Part shown: in pieces, positions 1-7,684 of the stretch
How the letters are laid out: each line of letters opens with the position of its first letter
Numbering within the stretch: position 1 is the first letter of the stretch
Source: a bacterium ADurb.Bin157
Lineage (GTDB): Bacteria; Muiribacteriota; Ozemobacteria; Ozemobacterales; Ozemobacteraceae
Length of the DNA: 34,670 bases
Assembly (NCBI GenBank): GCA_002070375.1
Contig: MWDD01000025.1
Span: forward strand, 1-34,670
Direction: 5' to 3'
Made by a program: the position numbers and the translations under genes
Notes under the pieces: model-generated
The model's input: only the letters and a program-made list of their open reading frames with translations
Database searches by the model: none
What the model was told of the DNA's origin: nothing

Positions 1-390
1 AAGTATTCCCAAGGTTTTTCCATAAGTGTTGCGCCCAACAAGTCCTTTTTTTTGCAAAAACCATGAAAGGCCGAAGGCAAGCATTATTATAAGAAAAAGA
101 GACGATAACACTGAAAGTGATGTGCTGAAAGGGTCTGCTGCGATGAAAGTGCTTTCGGTTGCCGGAGCGGTTTTGTTCCAAAGAAAGTCTAATTCGGTTT
201 CTGTGGCTGATGATATACTGACAACGGGCGCCGGCAGTGGGGCCCCAAAAACTTCATTCTGCTGCGTGTCAAATGTTTCGGCAGTTTCAGAAGCCTCTCG
301 GTAAAGTATGAGAGGGGTTTGAGCTAATGCCGTGCTAACAAACATGACGGCCAAAATAACGGCCGCCGCAGTTGCTTTAAGGCGAGTCAT
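1..390 (-). CDS. fliO: Flagellar export protein FliO (C-terminus cut by window edge)
   Basis: The frame starts at ATG 390 and stays open to base 1, giving 130 residues of an incomplete protein. It begins with a signal-peptide-like stretch (residues about 1-24, ending STALAQ). A low-complexity periplasmic-type segment follows, then one membrane helix at about 94-116 (SLSVLSSLFLIIMLAFGLSW). The cytoplasmic start LQKKGLVGRNTYGKTLGIL comes next. This layout is typical of FliO, a small membrane protein that helps assemble the FliP-FliQ-FliR export gate. The start overlaps the cheY stop by one base (TAATG), so translation is probably coupled. Position after fliM-fliY-cheY matches the Bacillus order, where fliZ (fliO) precedes fliP; fliP is therefore expected just outside the window. 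FliO sequences are poorly conserved, so the call rests on topology and context. Confidence 0.8.
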   Translation of the reverse strand, partial: MTRLKATAAAVILAVMFVSTALAQTPLILYREASETAETFDTQQNEVFGAPLPAPVVSISSATETELDFLWNKTAPATESTFIAADPFSTSLSVLSSLFLIIMLAFGLSWFLQKKGLVGRNTYGKTLGIL

Positions 391-752
391 TATCTGAGAG
401 CTTTCTGAACCGCTTCAATTACTCTGTTCGGCTGAAAAGGTTTTACTATAAAATCTTTGGCACCGGCTTGTATCGCGTCTATGACCATAGCCTGTTGCCC
501 CATGGCACTGCACATAATAACTCGTGCAGCCGGGTCAATCGCTTTAATAGCCTTAACGGCGTCAATGCCGTTCATTTCGGGCATTGTGATATCCATGGTC
601 ACCAAATCGGGTTTCAATTTCTGATAAAGCTCTACGGCTTCTTTGCCTGTTTGAGCTTCGCCGAGAACCTGATACCCATTTTTGTCCAGAATATCCTTGA
701 TCATCATGCGCATAAAAGCGGCGTCGTCTACTATCAAGATTGTTTTTGCCAT
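390..752 (-). CDS. cheY: Chemotaxis response regulator CheY
   Basis: This is a 120-residue stand-alone receiver domain. The acidic pair is D9-D10, the phospho-acceptor is D54 (in VTMDITMPEMNG), the switch serine is S82 and the conserved lysine is K104 (in VKPF). Length and motifs are those of the Thermotoga/Bacillus CheY type. CheY-P would bind the EIxALL N-termini of FliM and FliY encoded just upstream and change flagellar rotation. The gene lies 15 bases after fliY and overlaps fliO by one base. A Shine-Dalgarno-like AAGGAG lies 11 bases before the ATG. The phospho-donor is probably the CheA encoded at 11728-13968. Confidence 0.95.
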   Translation of the reverse strand: MAKTILIVDDAAFMRMMIKDILDKNGYQVLGEAQTGKEAVELYQKLKPDLVTMDITMPEMNGIDAVKAIKAIDPAARVIMCSAMGQQAMVIDAIQAGAKDFIVKPFQPNRVIEAVQKALR

Positions 753-767
753 TCGGAAAAGAACTCC

Positions 768-2039
768 TTACAGAGCTTGTAATCGGTCTTGAGGATTGAT
801 GATGCTTGTGATTCTGACTGCAAAGTTTTCATCGATTACCACAACTTCTCCTCTAGCTATAAGCTTGTTATTAACAAATACCTCTACTGACTCACCGGCC
901 AGCTTATTTAACTCTACAACAGAACCTATTCCTAATTCAAGTACATCTTTTATCAACATTTTTGTTCTGCCAAGCTCAACGGTAATTTGCAATGGCACGT
1001 CAAGTAAAAGATCTATGTTGGATTGAAGACCTAATCCACCCGGCATTTGAAGCATTCCGAACTCTACCGGAGATATTTGCGGCATTTGCACGCCGGGGAT
1101 TCCGGGGGCGGGAGCGCCCGGCATGGGGGGGTGGTTAGGATAACCGCTGTTATTCTGATTGTTCATGACTGGCATTCCTCCTGCCTGATTAGGCGTGTTT
1201 TGGTAAGGGCTTCCGTAGCCGGGAATTGGCATCGCAGGGCCGGGCTGTTGTCCGGGTAATTGCCCTGTATTGGTTATCGGCATTTCATCGGGAAGTCCGA
1301 ATGCAGAATTTGGCGGTGGCGGTGGGGTAGCTTTTTTTGTTTTTTCTTCAGGTGCGAGTAAGCGGGTTGTCATCTGCTTCGCAAAGGTTATCGGCAACAG
1401 CTGATAAAGATAATGCAGCCCTTTTTCGGCTATGTCGGCTTCAAATTCAATGCAAAAAAAAGTTGCTTTTTCGCCAAAATCCTCATTTTTCGATTTTTCT
1501 TCTTTTAACTCTTTAAGTTCTACCAGAGGAGTTGTAATATCAATCTTTTGTTTGAATATTTCGGAGAGGGAAGTGGTTGTTCTTCCCATCATTTGATTGA
1601 CCATTTCTCCGATGGCAGAAATCTGCATTTCTCCGAGTTCTTTCGCGTCCCCGGTTCCGCCCATCATCAGGTCGCTTATTACAAGAGCTGACGCTTCTTT
1701 TAAGAGTAAATAAGATTTGCCTTTGAGGCCTTCTTTGTAACCAATCTGAGCAATTATTGCTTTTTCTTGTCCGATTTTTTCTGATAAGTTTTCAGGGGTG
1801 ACTGTTGCAGATTCTTTTAGTCGAAGCTCAACGTCTTTGTTGACCATCATTTGTATTACAGACGAAGTGGCGCCGAATGACATTTGTGCAACTTCGGCTA
1901 ATTTTTCTTTTTCATTTTCTGATAATTCAAGTGAATTGTCAGTTTGACCTTCTTTGTCAGTTTGACCTTCTTTGGGAGTATCTGCTCCGTTGGTTGCCAG
2001 TAGGGCATTGATCTCGTCTTGGCTTAATACATCACTCAC
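768..2039 (-). CDS. fliY: Flagellar motor switch phosphatase FliY (CheC-FliN)
   Basis: The 423-residue protein opens with a CheY-binding-type motif (LSQDEINALL, residues 5-14). A CheC-type phosphatase region follows at about 40-230, then a Pro/Gly/Asn/Met-rich linker at about 238-335 and a FliN/SpoA domain at about 340-418. Phosphatase centres of this family use ExxxN/ExxN pairs. The second centre looks intact (E145, N148 in IGEMVNQMMG). In the first, asparagine is replaced by glutamine (E49, Q52 in AEVAQMSFG), so possibly only one site is active. The product builds the C-ring and would dephosphorylate CheY-P. The start overlaps the fliM stop by four bases (ATGA). An 18-bp tandem duplication near the 5' end repeats the residues KEGQTD. 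Confidence 0.92.
   Translation of the reverse strand: MSDVLSQDEINALLATNGADTPKEGQTDKEGQTDNSLELSENEKEKLAEVAQMSFGATSSVIQMMVNKDVELRLKESATVTPENLSEKIGQEKAIIAQIGYKEGLKGKSYLLLKEASALVISDLMMGGTGDAKELGEMQISAIGEMVNQMMGRTTTSLSEIFKQKIDITTPLVELKELKEEKSKNEDFGEKATFFCIEFEADIAEKGLHYLYQLLPITFAKQMTTRLLAPEEKTKKATPPPPPNSAFGLPDEMPITNTGQLPGQQPGPAMPIPGYGSPYQNTPNQAGGMPVMNNQNNSGYPNHPPMPGAPAPGIPGVQMPQISPVEFGMLQMPGGLGLQSNIDLLLDVPLQITVELGRTKMLIKDVLELGIGSVVELNKLAGESVEVFVNNKLIARGEVVVIDENFAVRITSIINPQDRLQAL
1938..1973 (-). repeat. 18-bp perfect tandem duplication in fliY
   Basis: Two adjacent identical copies of an 18-base unit (1938-1955 and 1956-1973) encode KEGQTD twice in the spacer behind the CheY-binding motif of FliY. 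The unit is in frame, so it only lengthens a linker. Confidence 0.9.
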
Positions 2040-3154
2040 GGTAAAATTTCCTTAATATCTTCGTTTGGGTCTATTACTTCTGTAATCGATACGGCCATTT
2101 TTTTGCCTAAAATACCCGGACGCGCCTTAAACTTAATAAGGTTTCCCACTTTAATTTTCAGATCGTCTTTGATTCTTTGATCTGTAATAATCAGATCGCC
2201 CGGCTGAAGACCAACCACGTCTTCGAGGGTCACCTTTGCGGATCCCAGTTCGGCGACCACCGGCAAATTTACTGCTCTTACCTGTTCTGTTATTACCTCA
2301 ACTTGTGTTTGAGGGGGTTCATTTCGTTCTGAAGTAAACCATGAGGCGGCTCTGAATTTATGAGTAATCGATTGAACAGTATTATAAGGTATACATATAT
2401 GAAGCATGCCGGTTATGTCGTGAACTTTTAATTCAACTGCAACGGCTATTACAACACTTGTCGGTGATGCTATTTGAGCAAACTGCGGGTTTGATTCAAT
2501 GAGTTCGATAACCGGAGCCAAATCGACTATGTTTTGCCAGGATTCCCTGAGTTTGTCTATTATGCCTATCATAATTCTTTGCATGATTTGCTTTTCGACT
2601 TCGGTCAGTTGGCGCAGAACATTTAACGGAACCCCGCTTCCTCCGAGTAATCTGTCTAAAAAGCTGAAAACAATTTTTAAATTCATGTCGATTAAAAATT
2701 TGCCTTCAAGGGTGTCAGACCTAAAAACTGTTATAAAAGTTGGGTTGTAAATCGACCCCACAAATTCTTCAAAAGTTCTCTGTTCAACTGAAATGAGAGT
2801 GGCTTGTGCATAAGCTCTTAATCGGCCTGAAAGGTCGGTTCCAAGTAGCCTTACGAAAGATTCATGTATTAAATGCAGGGTATTTAATTGTTCTTTGGAA
2901 AATTTTGTCTGACGCCTGAAATCATAGCTTCTTTCGACTTTCAGTTCTTTTCCGGGGCCTTTACTTTTGCTTTCGCCTTGTCCGAATCCGTCATTTCCGG
3001 AGCCGAGGCCCATTTGTCCCGATTGTCCGGGGCCAAAGTTCCCTGATGATTGTGAGTTTGTTTTGTTGCCCGAAGCTCCGGAGTCTTTAGCAGACACGGG
3101 ACTAAGTGCAGTTAACAGAGCTTCTATTTCTTTTTGAGATAAAGTTTCAACCAT
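2036..3154 (-). CDS. fliM: Flagellar motor switch protein FliM
   Basis: The 372-residue protein has the CheY-P-binding N-terminus (LSQKEIEALL, residues 5-14). An unusually Gly/Ser/Asn-rich spacer runs from about 20 to 70. The FliM middle domain lies at about 75-275 and contains the GG-x-G motif (GGSG, 171-174). A C-terminal SpoA domain spans about 295-362. FliM links CheY-P to FliG in the C-ring and sets rotation direction. The ATG at 3154 has a GCGGAG site five bases upstream. It starts 27 bases after fliL and overlaps fliY by four bases. The FliM and FliY N-terminal motifs are nearly the same sequence, so both should compete for CheY-P. Confidence 0.95.
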   Translation of the reverse strand: MVETLSQKEIEALLTALSPVSAKDSGASGNKTNSQSSGNFGPGQSGQMGLGSGNDGFGQGESKSKGPGKELKVERSYDFRRQTKFSKEQLNTLHLIHESFVRLLGTDLSGRLRAYAQATLISVEQRTFEEFVGSIYNPTFITVFRSDTLEGKFLIDMNLKIVFSFLDRLLGGSGVPLNVLRQLTEVEKQIMQRIMIGIIDKLRESWQNIVDLAPVIELIESNPQFAQIASPTSVVIAVAVELKVHDITGMLHICIPYNTVQSITHKFRAASWFTSERNEPPQTQVEVITEQVRAVNLPVVAELGSAKVTLEDVVGLQPGDLIITDQRIKDDLKIKVGNLIKFKARPGILGKKMAVSITEVIDPNEDIKEILP

Positions 3155-3181
3155 CGGAACTCCGCTTTTAAGAAGGGAAAA

Positions 3182-3649
3182 TCAGTTGATTAAGAAAGTA
3201 GGTATAACAACCTGAATAATTCGGCTTTCTGAGGTTGATTTTCCGAGTAAAGAATTTAATTCTCGCTCAATGTCTTTGTGTAAGAATCTGTCTATGTAGT
3301 CTTCTTTTGCGCGTTGAACATTAAGTTTCATAAGTATGTTAATTATTTTATCGCGCAATTCTGCTTTTCGTTCTTCAAGTTCTTTTTCAAGAGAGCCAAT
3401 GAAGCCGACTTCAACTTGTATTTTTATGTAGTGAAGTTCTTCGTCTCTGGAAGTGGCCACAAATTCGCCCAAGTCAAAACGACCCATTTTAGGTGCATTG
3501 ACTACTTCGTTCTCTGTGGGCGGGGGCGCCGTATTGCCCTCGGGGGTCGATATCGCTTTTTTGGAGGTAACATAAACTATGGCTATCACGCACAAAGTTA
3601 AAAGCATGACTATCAAAACTGCTATAATTATTTTTACTTTTGTTGACAT
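3182..3649 (-). CDS. fliL: Flagellar basal body protein FliL
   Basis: This is a 155-residue single-pass membrane protein. The cytoplasmic MSTKVK is followed by a helix at about 6-27 and a periplasmic FliL domain. That domain contains GEFVATSRDEELHYIKIQVE and a C-terminal IIQVVIPTFLIN. FliL associates with the stator and supports torque. A GTG six codons upstream (3667) would extend the protein, but the ATG at 3649 gives the usual FliL N-terminus and was preferred. The gene follows flgE with a hairpin terminator in between, so it may be the first gene of a fliL-fliM-fliY-cheY-fliO unit. The motA, motB and flbD genes that often sit here are absent. Confidence 0.88.
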   Translation of the reverse strand: MSTKVKIIIAVLIVMLLTLCVIAIVYVTSKKAISTPEGNTAPPPTENEVVNAPKMGRFDLGEFVATSRDEELHYIKIQVEVGFIGSLEKELEERKAELRDKIINILMKLNVQRAKEDYIDRFLHKDIERELNSLLGKSTSESRIIQVVIPTFLIN

Positions 3650-3657
3650 AATGCAAA

Positions 3658-3686
3658 AACCTACCACGTACCCGGTATCAAGTCAA
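3658..3686 (-). promoter_or_regulatory. Possible fliL promoter
   Basis: On the minus strand TTGACT (3686-3681) and TAGGTT (3663-3658) are separated by 17 bases. The -35 is good and the -10 is weak (3 of 6). The start of transcription would fall very near the fliL ATG, giving an almost leaderless message. It is suggested mainly because a hairpin terminator lies directly upstream. Confidence 0.3.
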
Positions 3687-3694
3687 GTGTAAAA

Positions 3695-3728
3695 GAAGGC
3701 GGCGGAACGTTTTTTTAAACGTCCCGCC
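3695..3728 (-). terminator. Intrinsic terminator after flgE
   Basis: In the minus-strand RNA a 12-bp stem (arms 3728-3717 and 3712-3701, loop of four A) forms completely if one G-U pair is allowed. On the plus strand the same position is an A-C mismatch, so the fold favours the flgE direction. The following tract (GCCTTCTTTT) is only moderately T-rich, so termination may be partial. Confidence 0.6.
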
Positions 3729-3735
3729 TATTCAA

Positions 3736-6543
3736 TTAACGTTTAAGATTTACAAGTTCCTGAAGCATTTCATCTGAAGTTGTTATGATTCTCGAATTAG
3801 CTTGAAATGCCCTTTGAGTTACGATCATATTTGTAAATTCCTCAGAAATATCTACGTTGCTCATTTCTAAACAGCCTGATTTTATTATGCCGGCCGAACC
3901 GACACCGGGGCGTCTTATGACTGCAAGGCCTGAATTTGGAGAGTAAGAGTACATATTGCTGCCTTCAGCTTCGAGCCCGCAGGGATTGTTGAAGGTTGCA
4001 ATTGCAACCATCGCTATAGGCTGCTTTTGGCCATTTGAATATACGCCTCTGATTGTGCCGTCTTCTTCAAAATAAACATCTTCAAGCAAGCCCATTTCGT
4101 AACCGTCCTGATGTTCTGCTTTTGTTGTAAAAGCTGAATCATACTGTGTTATCAGGTCTGTTTTAAGAGCAACTGTAAGAGTTGCGCTTCCTGTAGGTGT
4201 AATAGAAAAGCTCGGAACCTGAGATTTGCCTGAGTTTATGGTGCCGCCGTTAAAAAACATGCTGCCCGTTCGGTTTGTTATCAGAGCGTCGTTAGCGCGC
4301 TTATAATCGTTATCGGTCGGTTTTGTCCAGTCGGCAACGTTGTTCATCGGGTCTTGCATCCATTTAATTATTTCAGGGTCATTTTCCTCGTAGCTGATCG
4401 AGTATTTCCACTCCATGGTTTTGCCGTCCATGTGCTCCCAGGTGGTAACAATCGAATGCGGTGCTCCGAGGGAGTCGTAAATTGTTATGCTTGTTGAATG
4501 CAAAGCGCCTTGAGAAACGGCACCTTCTATTTTGTATTCTTTTTCAGTGCCCAAAACAGCGTCTACAACATTTGTTTTAAATGAAACCACATTTTGATTA
4601 GGTTGGGGAACATATATTTTGACAGAGTTTGCTTCGCCCTTAGCTGCGGTAGTAGAGAATGAGTAGCTGTCATTGGGTGACCAAACGTCATCGCCTTCTG
4701 TCAGGGTAAAGTTTATGCCGCCGTAGTTAAAGGTTGAAGAAGCTGCGGTGCCGTGAACTGTGGTAACGCCATTAACTAGGCCAATGTCGGCCATATTGTT
4801 GCTTATCGAGCTTATCTTGATGTATTCACCCGAGCCGCTGTCGCCTCCGACAATTTTAAGCTGGTCTAATACGCCGTCATTGTCGCTGTCTAGTAACGAA
4901 GCTGTAGCTTCAAGGCCGTTTTGTTTTATTGCCGTATTGATTTCTGCAAGTATGGTGCTTGAATTATAGGCAATAGGCTGGGGAGGAACAGCAGTGTCAT
5001 TTTGTTTTATATTCACTATTGCTGTGTTGCCTGTGCTGTCTTGAACCGTAAAGCTTAAGTCGGCTGATAAGGTCATAGTGCCTCCCGTAAAGGTTCCGGG
5101 AGTGCCTAGTAATTCGGCTTTAGAGGCGCCGATGCCGTTTGCTGTTATGCCGACTACGGTGTCAAGACCAAGTTCATCAAGACTGCCTGCGCTGGGAATA
5201 GCTGCCGAAGTGTCGACAAGAGTCAAGTTGCGATTGCTGCCGCTGTCGTTGCTGACAATTTGAAATTTGCCCAAAGTCGAATCGAAATAAGCAGTTGCTC
5301 TAACTCCTGCCGCGGCCATGGCGGTGTTAATGTCGGCTGCAACTTTTGATGCTGTATATGTGTTGCCGGACAAAAAAGTTATGTTAGCCGTCGTGGTGCC
5401 GCTGAACCCGTCGGTTATTGTAAATTGCGTGTCATTAGTGGGAGCCCATACGCCGCTGGATAATGAGACGACGGCAGTGCCTTCAATTCTGGCAGGTGAA
5501 CCGCCTAAGGTGCCCGATCCTATAAAGCCTCTTTCCGAACCGACAACTCGGTAAGAGCTTGCATGATCAGGGTCTCCGCCATCAAATATTACCTGAATAT
5601 CTTCTGTTACAATCTGATCGTCTGTCAGCTGTATTGAAGAAAAATCGCCTGCCAAACCGCTGTTATAGTTTGTGTTGCTGGCATTAGGTGTGGGAGATGT
5701 TACCATTGCCGGCTGAGGATCTCCGTCAGGGTCATAGGTGAAATATGGATTGCCTGCAGTTGAGAGAGCGCCTTGAGGGTCAACGGTGCTATTAATAATT
5801 AAACCGTCATCATCGCAGGTTAAGCTGCCTGTGGCAACATGGCCTTCGGTGTCGTCGTATGCAGACCATATCCAGTGGTTGGCGTCAATTTTTTTGAATT
5901 TAAAGCTTAATTCCTGGCTTTTGCCCGTAGAATCATGGAAATTTAATGTGTCTTCGCCTAATGCAACGTCTCTTTCTTCAGAGCCGGCATCGAGATTGCA
6001 CGAATAGGTAATGTTATTAGTTTGCTTCGCGTGTTTTTTTAAGAAAGTGGCAAGATTTAAGTTTTCGGGAACAATGCCGCTGTCAGAAATGGACAAATTG
6101 CCTGTAACAGGATCCTGTTTTGCCAACCAACCTTGTGCTTTAAATCCCGTGTTAGTCATTACAAGATCATAGTTTGTGCCTATGTTTAGGTTCCCGTCGC
6201 GAGTGTAGTAGTTGGTTCCGTCATAACCTCTTACCACCAGAAACCCATCGCCTTCAATTGCAATATCGGTGTTTTTGCCTGTTGTTTCAGTCGGACCCTG
6301 ATCCATCAAGGTGTCGATTGAAGCCATTGCGGTGCCAAGTCCAACCTGCATGGGGTTGAGTCCGCCGTAATCGCCAAAGGCTTGCTGCCCGTGTCTTATA
6401 GTTTCTGAAAACATAGTTTCGAAACTGACACGACTGCGCTTATAGGCAGTTGTGCTGACGTTCGCGATGTTATTTGAAATAACATCCATTTCTGTTTGAA
6501 AGTTTTTTAGACCCGAAACTCCGGTGTATAATGATCTAAGCAT
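3736..6543 (-). CDS. flgE: Flagellar hook protein FlgE, unusually large
   Basis: The N-terminus (MLRSLYTGVSGL, then ISNNIANVSTTAYKRSRV) is the rod/hook family signature. The C-terminus (NVDISEEFTNMIVTQRAFQA) is the matching coiled end. At 935 residues it is more than twice the size of a standard FlgE (about 400-450). The extra mass is in the surface-exposed middle, about residues 150-690. This part has at least two segments resembling the flagellin_IN repeat, with the pattern V/LAxxINTAx...G..ATA followed by IVS/GxDSGS. The start was placed at ATG 6543, which has an AGGAAA site and the family N-terminus; an in-frame ATG 69 bases upstream adds only non-family residues. A long structured leader precedes the gene and a terminator follows it. 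Confidence 0.93.
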   Translation of the reverse strand: MLRSLYTGVSGLKNFQTEMDVISNNIANVSTTAYKRSRVSFETMFSETIRHGQQAFGDYGGLNPMQVGLGTAMASIDTLMDQGPTETTGKNTDIAIEGDGFLVVRGYDGTNYYTRDGNLNIGTNYDLVMTNTGFKAQGWLAKQDPVTGNLSISDSGIVPENLNLATFLKKHAKQTNNITYSCNLDAGSEERDVALGEDTLNFHDSTGKSQELSFKFKKIDANHWIWSAYDDTEGHVATGSLTCDDDGLIINSTVDPQGALSTAGNPYFTYDPDGDPQPAMVTSPTPNASNTNYNSGLAGDFSSIQLTDDQIVTEDIQVIFDGGDPDHASSYRVVGSERGFIGSGTLGGSPARIEGTAVVSLSSGVWAPTNDTQFTITDGFSGTTTANITFLSGNTYTASKVAADINTAMAAAGVRATAYFDSTLGKFQIVSNDSGSNRNLTLVDTSAAIPSAGSLDELGLDTVVGITANGIGASKAELLGTPGTFTGGTMTLSADLSFTVQDSTGNTAIVNIKQNDTAVPPQPIAYNSSTILAEINTAIKQNGLEATASLLDSDNDGVLDQLKIVGGDSGSGEYIKISSISNNMADIGLVNGVTTVHGTAASSTFNYGGINFTLTEGDDVWSPNDSYSFSTTAAKGEANSVKIYVPQPNQNVVSFKTNVVDAVLGTEKEYKIEGAVSQGALHSTSITIYDSLGAPHSIVTTWEHMDGKTMEWKYSISYEENDPEIIKWMQDPMNNVADWTKPTDNDYKRANDALITNRTGSMFFNGGTINSGKSQVPSFSITPTGSATLTVALKTDLITQYDSAFTTKAEHQDGYEMGLLEDVYFEEDGTIRGVYSNGQKQPIAMVAIATFNNPCGLEAEGSNMYSYSPNSGLAVIRRPGVGSAGIIKSGCLEMSNVDISEEFTNMIVTQRAFQANSRIITTSDEMLQELVNLKR

Positions 6544-6567
6544 TTTTTCTGTTTCCTTTTCAATTGT

Positions 6568-6595
6568 CCGACTCATTGACTGCTCAATGAGTCGG
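6568..6595 (-). promoter_or_regulatory. Perfect hairpin in the flgE leader
   Basis: A 12-bp perfect inverted repeat (arms 6568-6579 and 6584-6595) encloses a four-base loop. It lies 24 bases upstream of the flgE ATG and just before the Shine-Dalgarno region. No T-run follows it on either strand, so it does not look like a terminator. It could stabilise the message, control translation or be a protein-binding site. Confidence 0.55.
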
Positions 6596-6629
6596 TAGTA
6601 ATTGTAGTGCAAACACTAAGATCATTTTG

Positions 6630-6692
6630 CTGTGACGGTTGCTGTTATCTACAGTTAACCCAGCTTCCCCGAAGGGTCCGGCTTTTTCACAG
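6630..6692 (-). promoter_or_regulatory. Candidate structured RNA module in the flgE leader
   Basis: In the minus-strand RNA the outer arms CTGTGA (6692-6687) and TCACAG (6635-6630) enclose two nested hairpins. One is CCC-UUCG-GGG flanked by AGC/GCU (6683-6662). The other is GGUU-AA-CUGU-AGAUA-ACAG-C-AACC (6660-6637). Together they form a compact three-way-junction-like fold of 63 bases. The part AAAAAGCCGG...AGCUGGGUUAAC faintly recalls the 3' half of c-di-GMP-I riboswitches, but the conserved 5' half is missing. The function is unknown and the fold was worked out by hand. Confidence 0.35.
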
Positions 6693-6795
6693 TTGGATTT
6701 GTTTATTTTTTTTTGACCTTAATGTTTTACTTTTGTTTTTGCTTGCTTCCTGTTCTTTTTTTTTGCTTTATTTCACTTGGTTTCTTTGCCTTCCG

Positions 6796-7203
6796 TTAAG
6801 CGAACTTCATATTTACACTGTCTATGTTTGTTACGATTCCGCTGCGCATTTCTTCAAGCCCAATAGCTGTTACCAAGGTTCTGTTCGGAACATTTACCAC
6901 AAACGCACCCTCATTGGTTAAGACAAGGGAGTTTTTTGCTCCTTTTGCCGAAAGCTCGTTAAATGCTTCATCTAATGAGACTTTTAACTCACCGGTCAAT
7001 TCAATGCTTCGTTCCGTTAAACGTTTTTGAGCGTGCGAACTGACCCGGAACGGCTCATTAGTGCTCTCTTTATCAAGGGTTTGGCGAAATAAGCTTTCAA
7101 AACTTAGTCCTTCAGAGTTTGTTTCGCTTTTGGGCGCGCTTTGCTGCGAACCGGTATTTAAAAGCTGATGAGCTCTTGATCCTATAAGCAGTCTTGCATC
7201 CAT
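6796..7203 (-). CDS. TIGR02530-type flagellar operon protein
   Basis: The 135-residue protein has a polar N-terminus and a conserved-looking core, FRVSSHAQKRLTERSIEL, followed by LTNEGAFVVNVPNRTLVTAI. This matches my recollection of the small family TIGR02530 (flagellar operon protein), found between flgD and flgE in many Firmicutes and other FliY-type flagella. Its biochemical role is not established. No signal peptide or membrane helix is visible. The ATG at 7203 has GAGG six bases upstream. It sits 18 bases after flgD and is separated from flgE by the 252-base leader described separately. Confidence 0.8.
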   Translation of the reverse strand: MDARLLIGSRAHQLLNTGSQQSAPKSETNSEGLSFESLFRQTLDKESTNEPFRVSSHAQKRLTERSIELTGELKVSLDEAFNELSAKGAKNSLVLTNEGAFVVNVPNRTLVTAIGLEEMRSGIVTNIDSVNMKFA

Positions 7204-7221
7204 ATAAGCCTCGACTATTTG

Positions 7222-7662
7222 TTATTCGACATTAACGTAAGTCGGACTTACTAATTGAATGTCGCTGAGAGTAAACGCGTCGTTGCCAACTTTGAGATAA
7301 GGTTTGCCTGACTCGAAGCCAACCATTTCTACAACGCCGGTCACAGCTTCTTCCATTTCTGCAGTTTTAGCTGTAACTGTAGTGCCGAGATATAACATTG
7401 CCTGGGTTATTGAATTGCTATTCTGGTTATTTGCTATTGTTTCAACGCTTTTTCCCAGATTCAGCATTTGCTCAAGCGATGAAAACTGCGCCATTTGACC
7501 TATGAAGTCCATGTCTTCCATGGGATTCATCGGATCCTGATTTTGCAGCTGAGTTGTTAACAACTTAAGGAAATCATCTTTCCCGAGCTCTGATGATACC
7601 GTTCTGGTCTGCATTTTGCTGCCTGAATTGTAAGTCGAGGTATCGATTGTTTCGATTGCCAT
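7222..7662 (-). CDS. flgD: Flagellar hook assembly/capping protein FlgD (short form)
   Basis: The 146-residue protein has the FlgD N-terminal signature, ELGKDDFLKLLTTQLQNQDP followed by NPMEDMDFIGQMAQFSSLEQM. A short beta-rich C-terminus (about 90-146) follows. This is the small Bacillus/Thermotoga-like form without the large tudor/Fn3 insert of enteric FlgD. FlgD caps the growing hook so that FlgE subunits polymerise, and works with FliK, which sets hook length. A clear AGGAGG lies ahead of the ATG. The gene starts 22 bases after fliK. Confidence 0.93.
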   Translation of the reverse strand: MAIETIDTSTYNSGSKMQTRTVSSELGKDDFLKLLTTQLQNQDPMNPMEDMDFIGQMAQFSSLEQMLNLGKSVETIANNQNSNSITQAMLYLGTTVTAKTAEMEEAVTGVVEMVGFESGKPYLKVGNDAFTLSDIQLVSPTYVNVE

Positions 7663-7684
7663 TTTCTGCCTCCTGATGTTTCTT

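Noticed and set aside
26..304. Open frame on the plus strand at the left edge
   Set aside because: It lies antisense to the fliO coding region, which has a signal peptide, a membrane helix, coupling to cheY and the expected operon place.
6544..6612. An upstream start for flgE
   Set aside because: The added residues do not belong to the FlgE N-terminus and would be read through the strong hairpin; MLRSLYTG is the family start.
6630..6800. A c-di-GMP-I (GEMM) riboswitch in the flgE leader
   Set aside because: The 3' part looks similar, but the conserved GGGCAAACC and GACGCAAAGCC segments of the family are not present. Kept only as an unassigned structured element.
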